Shown here: in pieces, positions 9,949 through 21,749 of the stretch
How the letters are laid out: every line of letters begins with the position of its first letter
Position numbering within the stretch: position 1 is the first letter of the stretch
DNA from: an uncultured Acidimicrobiales bacterium
GTDB taxonomy: Bacteria; Actinomycetota; Acidimicrobiia; Acidimicrobiales; CADCSY01
Assembly: GCA_902805555.1 (NCBI GenBank)
Contig: CADCSY010000035.1
Location: forward strand, 1-64,000
Direction: 5' to 3'
Length of the DNA: 64,000 bases
The notes under the pieces: generated by a model
Told to the model about the DNA's origin: nothing
The model's database searches: none
Seen by the model: only the letters and a program-made list of their open reading frames with translations
Translations under genes and position numbers: made by a program

Positions 9949-10574
9949 CCGCTCCGGTGCTGTCCTCCCAGCTCCGACGAGGTGTGCGCCTCGAGCAGGC
10001 GACGATCGCCTACAACGCGCTCGAGGGCATCATCGCCGTCGGTGCCGGGCTGGCCGCAGGGCTGGTGTCGCTCGTCGGGTTCGGCATCGACAGCGCCATC
10101 GAGGTCGCCGCGGCCGCCGTGGTCCTCGCCCGACTGACGGCCGCCGCCCGCGGGAGGGGGGTCGACCACGTCAAGGAGCGACGGGCCCTCCGGTTCATCG
10201 CCCTGACCTTCTTCGCGCTGGCGGCCTACGTGGTGTTCGAGGGGATGAGGAACCTGCTCACGGGGGAGACGCCGGACACCAGCCGCGTCGGCATCGCCCT
10301 GACCGGCGCGTCGATGGTGCTCATGCCGTTGCTGGCCCGGAGCAAGCAGCGCGCCGGCGAGGCGATCGGTTCCCGCCTGCTCGTCGCCGACGCTGCAGAG
10401 ACCCGGCTGTGCGCGTGGCTGTCGGTGTCGACGTTCGTCGGCTTGACGACCTTCTGGCTGTTCGGGTGGACGTGGCTCGACTCGGCGGCGGGCTTCGTCA
10501 TCGCCCTCTTCGCGGTCGCAGAGGGCCGGGAGGCGTGGGCCGGCGAGATCGTGTGTGAGGACGGCTGCTCCTGA
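9945..10574 (+). CDS. Cation efflux (CDF-like) transporter
   Basis: ATGA overlap with upstream ArsR; NALEGIIAVGAGLAAGLVSLVGFGIDSAIEV and further TM helices. Confidence 0.8.
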   Translation: MTAPVLSSQLRRGVRLEQATIAYNALEGIIAVGAGLAAGLVSLVGFGIDSAIEVAAAAVVLARLTAAARGRGVDHVKERRALRFIALTFFALAAYVVFEGMRNLLTGETPDTSRVGIALTGASMVLMPLLARSKQRAGEAIGSRLLVADAAETRLCAWLSVSTFVGLTTFWLFGWTWLDSAAGFVIALFAVAEGREAWAGEIVCEDGCS

Positions 10575-10634
10575 CGTGGCGAGCGCTCGGGGGTGACGGA
10601 CGTCGCATCCGCGGCCTTTGGCCATACTGACCGC

Positions 10635-10760
10635 ATGCCGGGCGCGACGAGGCCGTCACCGCTGATGCCTGCGACGAGGCCCGATCGGAAGGTGGTGCGC
10701 CGCCAGGCAGACCTCGGTTCCCTGCTGGCGCCCCGCCAGCGTCCCGGGGGCGGCGGCTGA
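10635..10760 (+). CDS. Possible 41-aa leader ORF coupled to downstream glycosyltransferase
   Basis: ATG...TGATG: stop overlaps the ATG at 10760; MPGATRPSPLMPATRPDRKVVRRQADLGSLLAPRQRPGGGG. Confidence 0.3.
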   Translation: MPGATRPSPLMPATRPDRKVVRRQADLGSLLAPRQRPGGGG

Positions 10761-12508
10761 TGCTGCTCAGCGTGGTCCTGCCCTGCTTCAACGAGTCCGA
10801 CGGCATCGCCGCGGCCGTGGCCACCGCGCTTGAGGCGGCACGGACGGCGGCGGACGCCGGCGACGTCACGGCGTGGGAGATCGTCGTGGTGGACGACGGG
10901 TCGATCGACGACACCGCTGCGATCCTCGCATCGCTGGCGTCCCAGGACCCGGCCGTGCGGGTGGTCACCCATCCGGTGAACCGCGGGCTGGGCGCGACGA
11001 TCCGCTCGGGCCTGGCCGCAACGGACGGCGACGTCGTGCTCTACACCGACGCCGACCTGCCCTGCGACCTCGTCGAGGACCTCGCCAAGGCCCTGCGCCT
11101 CATGCGGGTGTACGACGCCGACGTGGTGGCCGCCTACCGCCACGACCGGACGAGCGAGGGGCCAAGGCGGGCGATCTACTCGGTCGTCTACAACGTCTTC
11201 GTCCGCACAGCGTTCGGCCTGCGCGTCCGGGACGTCAACTTCGCGTTCAAGCTCATGCGGAGGCGGGTCGTCGACGCGGCCGCCCTCACCAGCGAGGGCT
11301 CGTTCATCGACGTCGAGATGCTGGTGCAGGCGCATCGGGCCGGCTTCAAGACCATCCAGTTCGGCGTGGACTACTTCCCCCGCACGCGCGGGATCTCGAC
11401 CCTCTCGTCGGCGGGCACCGTCGCCACGATCCTGCGGGAGATGGTGACGGTCGGACGCCGGATGCGCCCGCCGCGCCAGGACGGCCCAGTGCGCCCGGAG
11501 GGCGATGTGGGGACAGCGCGCCCGGAGGACGGAGTGGGGACAGCGAGCACGGAGGGCGATGTGGGGACAGCGCGCCCGGAGGGCCGGATGACGGTCGGGC
11601 GCCTCCGGCGGCAGGGGGTGGCACGGCGGGCACCGGGCGAGGCGAGGGCGGCGGCCGACATCCCCGAGCGCCGGCCGCTGGTCGTGAACGCCGACGACTA
11701 CGGGCTCACAGCCGGCGTGTCGCGGGGGATCCTGGAGGCGCACGCCCGGGGGATCGTGACCTCCACGTCGGTGCTGGTGCTCGGCGGCGGCTTCGCCCAG
11801 GCGGCGGGATGGCTGGCCGAGGTGGGTTCGCTCGACGTCGGGATCCACCTGGCGGCGGTGGGCGAGGACCCTCCCCTGCTCTCGGCACGGGAGGTCCCGT
11901 CGCTCGTCGACCGTCGTGGCCGCCTGCGCACCTCGTGGCGGTCGTTCCTCCCAGCCGCGAGCCGCGGCGCGATCGACGTGGAGGACCTGGAACGCGAGTT
12001 CGCCGCCCAGATCGAGGCTGCCCGGGACCGGGGGCTCGTGCTCTCCCACGTCGACACCCACCAGCACCTCCACCTGTGGCCGCTGGTCAGTCAGGTGGTG
12101 GTGCGGCTGGCCCAGGTGGAGGGCATCCGGGCGATGCGGGTGCCCAGGTCGGCTGCGCCGCTCAAGCGGGTGGGGATCAACCGGCTCGCCGACCGGCTGG
12201 CGACGCAGGCGTCGGCGGCCGGCCTGGCCTCGCCCGACTGGGCCGCTGGGCTCGACGAGGCCGGGAGGATGCACGGTCGCCGCTTCGTCGACGCCCTGCA
12301 GGTGGTGTCTGCGGCGGGCCACGGCTCGGCCGAGCTCGGGTGCCACCCCGGCCGGGCGGCCGACGCCCGCGCCACCTACACCTGGGGCTACGAGTGGGAG
12401 CGCGAGCTCGAGTGGCTGACCTCTCGCGAAGCCAGGGACGCTGTGGAGCGAGCCGGCTTCCACCTCACCGGGTACCGGTCGCTGCCCTCCCCGGTCCCCG
12501 TCGCGTGA
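10760..12508 (+). CDS. Bifunctional GT2 glycosyltransferase / ChbG-HpnK (YdjC)-like carbohydrate deacetylase
   Basis: N-term LSVVLPCFNESDGIAAAV...VVDDGSIDDT GT2; C-term PLVVNADDYGLTAGVSRGILEAHARGIVTSTSVL...LSHVDTHQHLHLWP deacetylase. Confidence 0.9.
   Translation: MLLSVVLPCFNESDGIAAAVATALEAARTAADAGDVTAWEIVVVDDGSIDDTAAILASLASQDPAVRVVTHPVNRGLGATIRSGLAATDGDVVLYTDADLPCDLVEDLAKALRLMRVYDADVVAAYRHDRTSEGPRRAIYSVVYNVFVRTAFGLRVRDVNFAFKLMRRRVVDAAALTSEGSFIDVEMLVQAHRAGFKTIQFGVDYFPRTRGISTLSSAGTVATILREMVTVGRRMRPPRQDGPVRPEGDVGTARPEDGVGTASTEGDVGTARPEGRMTVGRLRRQGVARRAPGEARAAADIPERRPLVVNADDYGLTAGVSRGILEAHARGIVTSTSVLVLGGGFAQAAGWLAEVGSLDVGIHLAAVGEDPPLLSAREVPSLVDRRGRLRTSWRSFLPAASRGAIDVEDLEREFAAQIEAARDRGLVLSHVDTHQHLHLWPLVSQVVVRLAQVEGIRAMRVPRSAAPLKRVGINRLADRLATQASAAGLASPDWAAGLDEAGRMHGRRFVDALQVVSAAGHGSAELGCHPGRAADARATYTWGYEWERELEWLTSREARDAVERAGFHLTGYRSLPSPVPVA
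11491..11587 (+). repeat. 27-bp in-frame tandem repeat (about 3.6 copies) in the interdomain linker
   Basis: Units at 11491, 11518, 11545 and partial 11572: gcgcccggagggcgatgtggggacagc and variants; encodes (RPEGDVGTA)n. Confidence 0.9.
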
Positions 12509-13146
12509 TCGTCGAGACCGTCCGACGCTTCGCCGGCGAGCCGCTCGACGTGCGCCTGCACACGGCGCTCCGCGTGCTGTCGTGCCCGTTCGGGGAGCTC
12601 CTCGCCGAGGTCCCCCACGGCGCCAGCCTCCTCGACTACGGCTGCGGGCACGGCGTGCTCGCCTCACTCGCAGCCGAGCACGCGGCCGCCCGTGTGACGG
12701 GGGTCGACATCGACGAGCGGAAGGTGGCGGTCGCCCGTCGGACCGGTCCGACCGACGCCTCGTTCGCCGTCGTGGAACCCGGCTCGGTCCCCCCGGGCCC
12801 CTGGGACGTGATCACCCTCGTCGACGTGCTCTACCTCCTCCCCCGACCGGCGCAGCGCGACCTGCTCCTCGCCCTGGCCGCCGAGCTGGCGCCTGGGGGG
12901 AAGCTCCTGGTCAAGGAGATGCACACCTGCTCCCCGCTCAAGTCCCGGTGGATGCGGGCGCAGGAGCGGGTCATGGTGGATGTCCTCGAGCGGACGAAGG
13001 GCGCGCAGCTCACGTTCACCGAGCCTGACCACCTCCTGCGGGCGATGGCGGACGCCGGCCTGTCCACCACCGCCCGCGCCGTCGACCGCTGGTACCCCCA
13101 CCCGCACCACCTCGTCGTCGGCACCCGCGGGGCGGTCCCGTGCTGA
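12505..13146 (+). CDS. Class I SAM-dependent methyltransferase
   Basis: SLLDYGCGHGVLASLAAEHAAARVTGVDID; DVITLVDVLYLLP; GTGA overlap with upstream gene. Confidence 0.9.
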   Translation: MIVETVRRFAGEPLDVRLHTALRVLSCPFGELLAEVPHGASLLDYGCGHGVLASLAAEHAAARVTGVDIDERKVAVARRTGPTDASFAVVEPGSVPPGPWDVITLVDVLYLLPRPAQRDLLLALAAELAPGGKLLVKEMHTCSPLKSRWMRAQERVMVDVLERTKGAQLTFTEPDHLLRAMADAGLSTTARAVDRWYPHPHHLVVGTRGAVPC

Positions 13147-14333
13147 TGCGCCTGCGGGCATCGTGGCTGTGGCCGGCGGGGCTCGTCGCCGGGGTCGGCG
13201 CGGCGTACTACGTGCTGTCCCGGCTCGTGGTCCGCACGCTGTCCTTCACGCCCATCACGAGGTTCGGGTTCCCCGCTCGCTTCCACTTCGAGGCGTACGC
13301 CCGCTGGGATGCAGCCTGGTACCACCTGATCGCCACTCGCGGGTACTTCTACGACGGCCCCGGCAAGCAGTCGGCCGTGTCCTTCTTCCCCGCCTACCCC
13401 TCGATGATGAGGGGCGTGGGCTCACTCGTCGGCGACCCGATGCTCGCCGGGGTGCTCGTCACGCTCGGGGCCACCGCCGTCGCCGCCGTGGTCCTCAACC
13501 GCTGGGCCAGGGACCTGTTCGACGACAGGGTGGCGGCCCTCTCGGTGCTGCTGCTCGTCGCCTCGCCCTACGCCTACTACCTGTTCGGCGTGCTGTACTC
13601 CGACGCCCTGTTCCTCGCCACGACGCTCGTGGCCTTCCTGCTGCTCGAGCGGCGGCACCCGTGGCTGGCGGCCGGGGTTGCCGCCGTCGCGACCGCCGAG
13701 CGCCCGGTCGGCCTGGCCGTCACCGCGGGGCTCCTCCTCCGGTCCCTCGAGCTCGACGGGGTGCTCCTCACGAGGTGGGCCAACCCCGAGGTCGGAGGCC
13801 GGCGCTTCCGCATCGACCGCTCGAAGGTCCGGCTGTCCACCCTCGCCCCGGTGGCCAGCGTCGCCGGCATGGCGAGCTACTGCACCTACCTCTGGGTGCG
13901 ATTCGACGAGCCCTTCGCGTTCGTCAAGACGGGCGACGCAGCCGGGTGGAACCGCGACTTCTCCCCCCGCACCATCGCGAAGCTCGACTGGTTCGAGCTG
14001 GTGCTGTCGGGTCAGGTCGGCATCCAGCTGCTGACCACCACCGTCTCGGCGCTGTTGACCCTCACGGCGCTCGCGCTCCTGCCCAGGGTCCTGCGCCGGC
14101 TCGGTCCTGGCTACTTCGCGTACGCCCTGGTGGTGGTGGCCCTGCCGGCGCTCACCGCCCCCGAGTTCGTCGGCATGGGCCGCTACCTGCTCGTGGCCTT
14201 CCCGGTGTACGCCGTGGCCGCCGAGGCACTGGCCCCTCGTCGTTGGCCGGCCACGGCCGCCGTCGCCTGCTCCATCGCGCTGCTCGTGGTGCTCGCGACG
14301 CACTTCGTGCGCGGCCACGTGCTCATCGCGTGA
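13140..14333 (+). CDS. PIG-V-like membrane mannosyltransferase family protein
   Basis: YARWDAAWYHLIATRGYFYDGPGKQSAVSFFPAYPSMMR, many TM helices. Confidence 0.85.
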   Translation: MLMRLRASWLWPAGLVAGVGAAYYVLSRLVVRTLSFTPITRFGFPARFHFEAYARWDAAWYHLIATRGYFYDGPGKQSAVSFFPAYPSMMRGVGSLVGDPMLAGVLVTLGATAVAAVVLNRWARDLFDDRVAALSVLLLVASPYAYYLFGVLYSDALFLATTLVAFLLLERRHPWLAAGVAAVATAERPVGLAVTAGLLLRSLELDGVLLTRWANPEVGGRRFRIDRSKVRLSTLAPVASVAGMASYCTYLWVRFDEPFAFVKTGDAAGWNRDFSPRTIAKLDWFELVLSGQVGIQLLTTTVSALLTLTALALLPRVLRRLGPGYFAYALVVVALPALTAPEFVGMGRYLLVAFPVYAVAAEALAPRRWPATAAVACSIALLVVLATHFVRGHVLIA

Positions 14334-14511
14334 CGATCGAGGACCAGCCGGGCGGCCGTCCTCCCCTCCCGCCACGCGTCGAGGCAGCCGGCTCGGGTGG
14401 CTAGGGTGACGCCGCCGACGTAGCGGGGCTGGAACCGCGTCGGCCGCGGGTGCGCCCGTGGGGACGAGGCACGGGGACGCCGTGCCTCCCGGAAGCAGAG
14501 GTGAGCAACCC

Positions 14512-16878
<2,367 letters not shown>

Positions 16879-16879
16879 G

Positions 16880-18871
16880 GTGTCCCGGCGGGGAGCGGTG
16901 GCCGGATCGGCGACAGACCCCGCCACGGACGACGCTCCGGTGAGGGGGCAGGCCGACGGGCACGGGGGCGGCGGCGGCCACGTCGTCCACGGCTCGTTGG
17001 CGGCCCTGACCTTCGGCGCGCTCGGCATCGTCTTCGGTGACATCGGGACGAGCCCGCTGTACGCGATGCGCGAGACGTTCCGTGGCCACGGCCACGAGAT
17101 CGCCGTCAACAGCGACAACGTCCTCGGCGTGCTGTCGCTCATCGTCTGGTCGCTGGTGGTCATCATCAGCCTGAAGTACGTGTTGTTCGTCATGAGGGCC
17201 GACAACGGCGGTGAGGGCGGCATCCTCGCCCTGACCTCGCTCGTCCGCCCGGACCGCGGCCCGGACGGCGAGGCGCGCAAGGGCGGCCGACGCTGGATGC
17301 TGATCCTCCTCGGGCTGTTCGGGACGGCACTGCTGTACGGCGACGGGGTGATCACGCCTGCGATCAGCGTGCTCGCCGCCGTCGAGGGCACCGGGGAGGT
17401 GACCGAGAGCCTCGAGGGCTACGCGGTGCCGATCGCGCTGGTGATCCTCGTCGGGCTCTTCGCCATCCAGCGCCGGGGGACGGCCTCGATCGGCAGGCTC
17501 TTCGGTCCGATCATGCTGGCCTGGTTCGCGGTCCTCGCCCTGCTCGGCGTCGTCCACATGCTCGACGAGCCGAGCGTCGTGCGGGCGGTCAACCCGCTCT
17601 ACGGCTTCCGCTTCTTCGTGGAGAACGGCTTCGACAGCTTCCTGGCGCTCGGGTCGGTGTTCCTCGTCGTCACCGGGGGGGAGGCGCTGTACGCCGACAT
17701 GGGCCACTTCGGCCGCCGTCCGATCGCCCGAGGGTGGTTCCTGGTCGCGCTCCCGGCCCTGGCGCTGAACTACTTCGGTCAGGGGGCGATGCTGCTCGGC
17801 GAGCCGTCCGCCATCGAGTCGCCCTTCTACCGGCTGGCGCCGACGTGGGGGCTGGTGCCGCTCGTCGTCCTCGCCACCTGCGCCACGGTGATCGCGTCCC
17901 AGGCACTGATCTCCGGGGTGTTCTCCCTCACGATGCAGGCCATCCAGCTCGGCTACGCGCCGCGGCACAAGATCGCGCACACCTCGGCGGCGTCCTTCGG
18001 CCAGATCTACATCCCGGCGGTGAACTGGGCGCTCATGGCCGCCTGCCTGGCGGTGGTGATCGGCTTCGGCTCGTCGACCAACCTGGCCGCTGCGTACGGC
18101 GTTGCCGTCACGTCGACGATGGTCGTCACCACGATGCTGCTCTACGTCGTGCTGGTTGAGCGCTTCGGGTGGACGGCGTGGAAGGCGAAGCTGCTGTGCG
18201 GGGCCTTCCTGATCGTCGACGTGGCGTTCTTCGGCGCCAACATCCTCAAGATCCCCGCCGGCGGCTGGTTCCCGCTCGTCATCGCCGCCGGCGTGTTCAC
18301 GATGATGACGACGTGGCGCACGGGCAGGAGCTTGCTGGGCGAGCGGATGAAGCGTGGCCAGGTGCCGCTCGACCGGTTCTTCGCCAGCATCGCTCGCGCC
18401 CCTGTCAAGCCGCAGATCGTGCCGGGCACGGCCGTGTACCTGTTCTCGACGCCCGGCGTCACCCCTTCGGCACTGCTCTCCAACGTCCGGCACAACAACG
18501 TGCTGCACCGCCAGGTGGTCATGCTGGCCATCAAGACCGACCAGGTGCCGCGGGTCCTGCCTGCGCGCCGGGCGGAGGTCACGCCCATCGCCGAAGGCGT
18601 CGACCAGGTGATCCTGCACTACGGCTTCATGGAGGAGCCCCGGGTGCTCCTCGGCCTGACCCAGGGCGCAGCGGGGAAGCTGGGCATCGACCCGACCACC
18701 GCCTCGTTCTTCCTGGGGGCGGAGTCGCTGGTGGTCACCCGGGCGCCGGGGATGGCGGTCTGGCGTGAGCACCTCTTCGCCGCCCTGAGCCGGAACGCGA
18801 CGCCCGCAGTCCGCTCCTTCGGGTTGCCGCCGGAGCGGACAGTCACCCTCGGCCAGCAGGTCCTCCTCTAG
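16880..18871 (+). CDS. kup: KUP family potassium transporter
   Basis: [54 protein letters not shown]. Confidence 0.97.
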   Translation: MSRRGAVAGSATDPATDDAPVRGQADGHGGGGGHVVHGSLAALTFGALGIVFGDIGTSPLYAMRETFRGHGHEIAVNSDNVLGVLSLIVWSLVVIISLKYVLFVMRADNGGEGGILALTSLVRPDRGPDGEARKGGRRWMLILLGLFGTALLYGDGVITPAISVLAAVEGTGEVTESLEGYAVPIALVILVGLFAIQRRGTASIGRLFGPIMLAWFAVLALLGVVHMLDEPSVVRAVNPLYGFRFFVENGFDSFLALGSVFLVVTGGEALYADMGHFGRRPIARGWFLVALPALALNYFGQGAMLLGEPSAIESPFYRLAPTWGLVPLVVLATCATVIASQALISGVFSLTMQAIQLGYAPRHKIAHTSAASFGQIYIPAVNWALMAACLAVVIGFGSSTNLAAAYGVAVTSTMVVTTMLLYVVLVERFGWTAWKAKLLCGAFLIVDVAFFGANILKIPAGGWFPLVIAAGVFTMMTTWRTGRSLLGERMKRGQVPLDRFFASIARAPVKPQIVPGTAVYLFSTPGVTPSALLSNVRHNNVLHRQVVMLAIKTDQVPRVLPARRAEVTPIAEGVDQVILHYGFMEEPRVLLGLTQGAAGKLGIDPTTASFFLGAESLVVTRAPGMAVWREHLFAALSRNATPAVRSFGLPPERTVTLGQQVLL

Positions 18872-18907
18872 GACGGCGCCCGACCGCCCGCCGGTCACAG
18901 GTCACGC

Positions 18908-19843
18908 ATGCAGGTGTGCGAGTCCACGATCTCCAGTAACTTGGTGGAGGTGTCGGACCTGCTCGTCTTCTTCGTCGCAGGGTTCGCCGCATCGCTCGTC
19001 GACGGTGCCCTCGGGATGGGCTTCGGTCCGACCTCGGCCAGCATCCTGCTCGGGGGAGGGCTGTCGCCATCGGCGATCTCGACGACCGTCAACCTCGCCA
19101 AGGTCGCAACCGGGCTCACCGCTGCGCTGTCCCACTGGCGGTTCGACAACATCGACCGCCGGCTCGTCCGCCGGCTGGCCGCACCCGGCTGTGTCGGGGC
19201 GCTGCTCGGGGTGACCGTGCTGGCCAGCGTCGACGGCGACCGGCTGAAGCCGGTCCTGTCGCTGCTCCTGCTGGTGATGGCCGGGCGGATCCTGCTCCGG
19301 TTCAGCCGGCCCGTCGGCACCCGCGTCGAGGTCGACGGCGGTCCTGCGCAGCCGCCGGAGCTGCGGGGCACCGCAGCGGTGGGGTTGGTGGGCGGGGTCA
19401 CCAACGGCCTCGTCGGCGCATGGGGTCCGGTCGTGACCCCGTTCCTGCTGCAGCGAGGCGTGGCGCCCCGCTACGCCATCGGCTCCGTCAACACCGCCGA
19501 GGTGGCGGTGGCGGTGGTGGCGTCTGGTTCGCTGCTCGTGTCGGTCGGCGGTGGGGGCATCGACGTCGGCGTGATCGCAGCGATGCTGCTCGGCGGCGTG
19601 CTCGCTGCGCCGCTCGCGGCGTGGTCCATCCGCCTCCTCCCTGCCCGGGCTATGGGTGTCGGGGTCGGAGGGCTGCTGTTCGTCACCAACATCCGGGAGC
19701 TCGTGTCGGCCGCCGGCGTCGGACCTGTGCGGTGGCTGGCCTACGGGGCCGTCGCCGTGGCGTGCGCACTGGCCGCTGCACGGCCACATCTCCCGCACGC
19801 CCGGGTGGCACCGCCGGCGGCACCACCGCTGCCCTCGTCGTAG
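18908..19843 (+). CDS. TauE/SafE family sulfite exporter/permease
   Basis: FFVAGFAASLVDGALGMGFGPTSASILLGGGLSPSAISTTVNLAKVATGL. Confidence 0.9.
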   Translation: MQVCESTISSNLVEVSDLLVFFVAGFAASLVDGALGMGFGPTSASILLGGGLSPSAISTTVNLAKVATGLTAALSHWRFDNIDRRLVRRLAAPGCVGALLGVTVLASVDGDRLKPVLSLLLLVMAGRILLRFSRPVGTRVEVDGGPAQPPELRGTAAVGLVGGVTNGLVGAWGPVVTPFLLQRGVAPRYAIGSVNTAEVAVAVVASGSLLVSVGGGGIDVGVIAAMLLGGVLAAPLAAWSIRLLPARAMGVGVGGLLFVTNIRELVSAAGVGPVRWLAYGAVAVACALAAARPHLPHARVAPPAAPPLPSS

Positions 19844-19916
19844 CGGGTCCCTCCCGCCCCATCGGACGCGGGCGCAGGAGGTCAGCCGCCGTCGAACGGA
19901 TGGTGCTCGTCCGGGC

Positions 19917-21749
19917 TCAGGTGGGCGCAGGAGCAGCAGCAGGGGTGGCGGCGTCCGAGGGCCTCGGCGGCGTGGCCGGGTCCGAGCGGGAGAGGAGGGC
20001 GACGACGCCGTACAGGCCGGCGACGAGCACGGCTGCACCGGCCACGCCCACGCCGACCCTGGTCCCGACCAGGGCGCCGAGGAACCCTGCTGCCACGGCG
20101 CCGACCAGGTAGGTGAGGTCGAGCACGGCCTCGGCTGCGCCGAAGACACGACCGCGCAGGTGGTCGGGGGTGCGTTGCTGGAGGAGCGACTCGTACGCCA
20201 CCGACCCGAGGGCGTTGGCCGAGCCTGCGACCAGCCACAGGGCGGCCACCGGCGCCAGGAGGGCGAGCCACGAGGCGCTGAGGATGCAGACGGCGAGGAC
20301 GGTGACGCTCGCCACCAGGACCTTCTCGAGCGACCACCGCCTGCCGGCGGAGGCGCCGACGGCGGATCCCAGCACCATGCCGAGGCCCCACAGGCTGGCG
20401 AGGGCCCCGATGGCGCCGGCGCTCCCGCCCAGCGCGTCCACGACGAACCGCGGCTCGACGGGCGCGCGGAGCGCAGCGCCGAGGACCACGAACGCCATCA
20501 GCACGAGCAGGCCGTGGAGCGGTGGGCGCCGGGAGATGTGGCGCAGCCCGGCGGTCGCGGCGACGAACCAGCCGTCGCCGTTGCCGCCGGCGTGCTGCGC
20601 GCCCGGCACGTGGCGCCGCCGGATGCGGGCGACGAGGGTCGCCGACAGCAGGAACGAGACCGTGTTGAGGAGGAACGCCGGCCGGGCCCCCCAGGTGGAC
20701 ACCATGCCGGCGCCGATCACGGGCCCCAGCGACACGGCCACGTTGAACGCAGCGGCCACGTACCCGTTGGCGACGACGCACTCCTCGTCGCGCACCAGGT
20801 TCGGGATCGAGGCCATGGTCGCGGGGCGGACCAGCGCCCCCAGGCCCCCGAGGATGCCGCCCACCAGGACCAGGTGCGCGACGCCCGGCTCCTGGGGGAC
20901 GAGCAGGGTGCACACGGTGGCGGCCTGCGCCACGTTGACGAGCGTGAGCAACCGGACGCGGTCGACGCGGTCCACCACCGAGGTGCCGACGACGCCCACG
21001 ACGGACGACGCCAGCATCTGCACGGCGATCAGCACGGCGAACACCGTCGGGGAGGCCCCCTGCAGCGCCAGCACCGCGATCACGGCGAGGGAGTAGGTCC
21101 AGTCGCCGATGTCGGAGGAGGCGCCCGCCAGCCACAGCCTCCGGAAGTCGGCGTTGTCCCGGAGGAGCGCCAGGCGACCAGCCGACGGTGCCGCCGTGTC
21201 GTCGACGAGGCGTCGTGAGCGGCCTGGGGGGCGCGACCCGGACACCCGGTGGACGAGCAGTGCCCCCCCGACCAGCAGGATCACGTCGCCCACGCTGAAC
21301 ACGTTGGCCAGGGGCCATGAGGCCGGCACCGCGAAGACGTCGCCCAGGAACGAGAGCCGGGGGGACTCGACCAGGGCGGAGTTGGCGAAGTCGGCCCCGG
21401 TCCCCGACTGCCCGGCGAGGGACAGCGCCTCGGCCGATGCGGGCATCACCCCCTTGTTGGCGACGATCACCACGAAGTTCGACGCACCACCGAGCGCGGC
21501 GAGCCACAGCCAGGGAAGCCGTCGGTTGGCCCAGACGAACGCGCCCGCCATGACGTACGACGCCAGGTGGGCAGCGCCGGTGACCTCGCGCGGCACGTCG
21601 ATGGCGAGCTGCGTGATCACGGCCTGCACCACGGTGGCCCCGAGCAGCAGGGGCGTCCCCCGGAGCTCGACCGTCGCCAGGCGGGTGAGGTGGCCACCGA
21701 GGAGCGGCACGGCGGCCACGACGAGGAGGAAGGCGACGAGGAGGATCAC
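19917..21749 (-). CDS. DUF5317-like N-terminal membrane domain fused to MFS transporter
   Basis: N-term VQAVITQLAIDVPREVTGAAHLASYVMAGAFVWANRRLPWLWLAALGGASNFVVIVANKGVMPAS; C-term LLRDNADFRRLWLAGASSDIGDWTYSLAVIAV MFS. Confidence 0.85.
   Translation of the reverse strand: MILLVAFLLVVAAVPLLGGHLTRLATVELRGTPLLLGATVVQAVITQLAIDVPREVTGAAHLASYVMAGAFVWANRRLPWLWLAALGGASNFVVIVANKGVMPASAEALSLAGQSGTGADFANSALVESPRLSFLGDVFAVPASWPLANVFSVGDVILLVGGALLVHRVSGSRPPGRSRRLVDDTAAPSAGRLALLRDNADFRRLWLAGASSDIGDWTYSLAVIAVLALQGASPTVFAVLIAVQMLASSVVGVVGTSVVDRVDRVRLLTLVNVAQAATVCTLLVPQEPGVAHLVLVGGILGGLGALVRPATMASIPNLVRDEECVVANGYVAAAFNVAVSLGPVIGAGMVSTWGARPAFLLNTVSFLLSATLVARIRRRHVPGAQHAGGNGDGWFVAATAGLRHISRRPPLHGLLVLMAFVVLGAALRAPVEPRFVVDALGGSAGAIGALASLWGLGMVLGSAVGASAGRRWSLEKVLVASVTVLAVCILSASWLALLAPVAALWLVAGSANALGSVAYESLLQQRTPDHLRGRVFGAAEAVLDLTYLVGAVAAGFLGALVGTRVGVGVAGAAVLVAGLYGVVALLSRSDPATPPRPSDAATPAAAPAPT

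Noticed and set aside
11491-11587. CRISPR-like short repeats
   Set aside because: Contiguous 27-bp tandem units with no spacers, in frame inside a coding sequence
10226-12667. 813-aa minus-strand ORF including RARCPHIALRARCPH repeats
   Set aside because: Shadow of the GT2-deacetylase gene; the repeats are the reverse frame of the in-frame minisatellite
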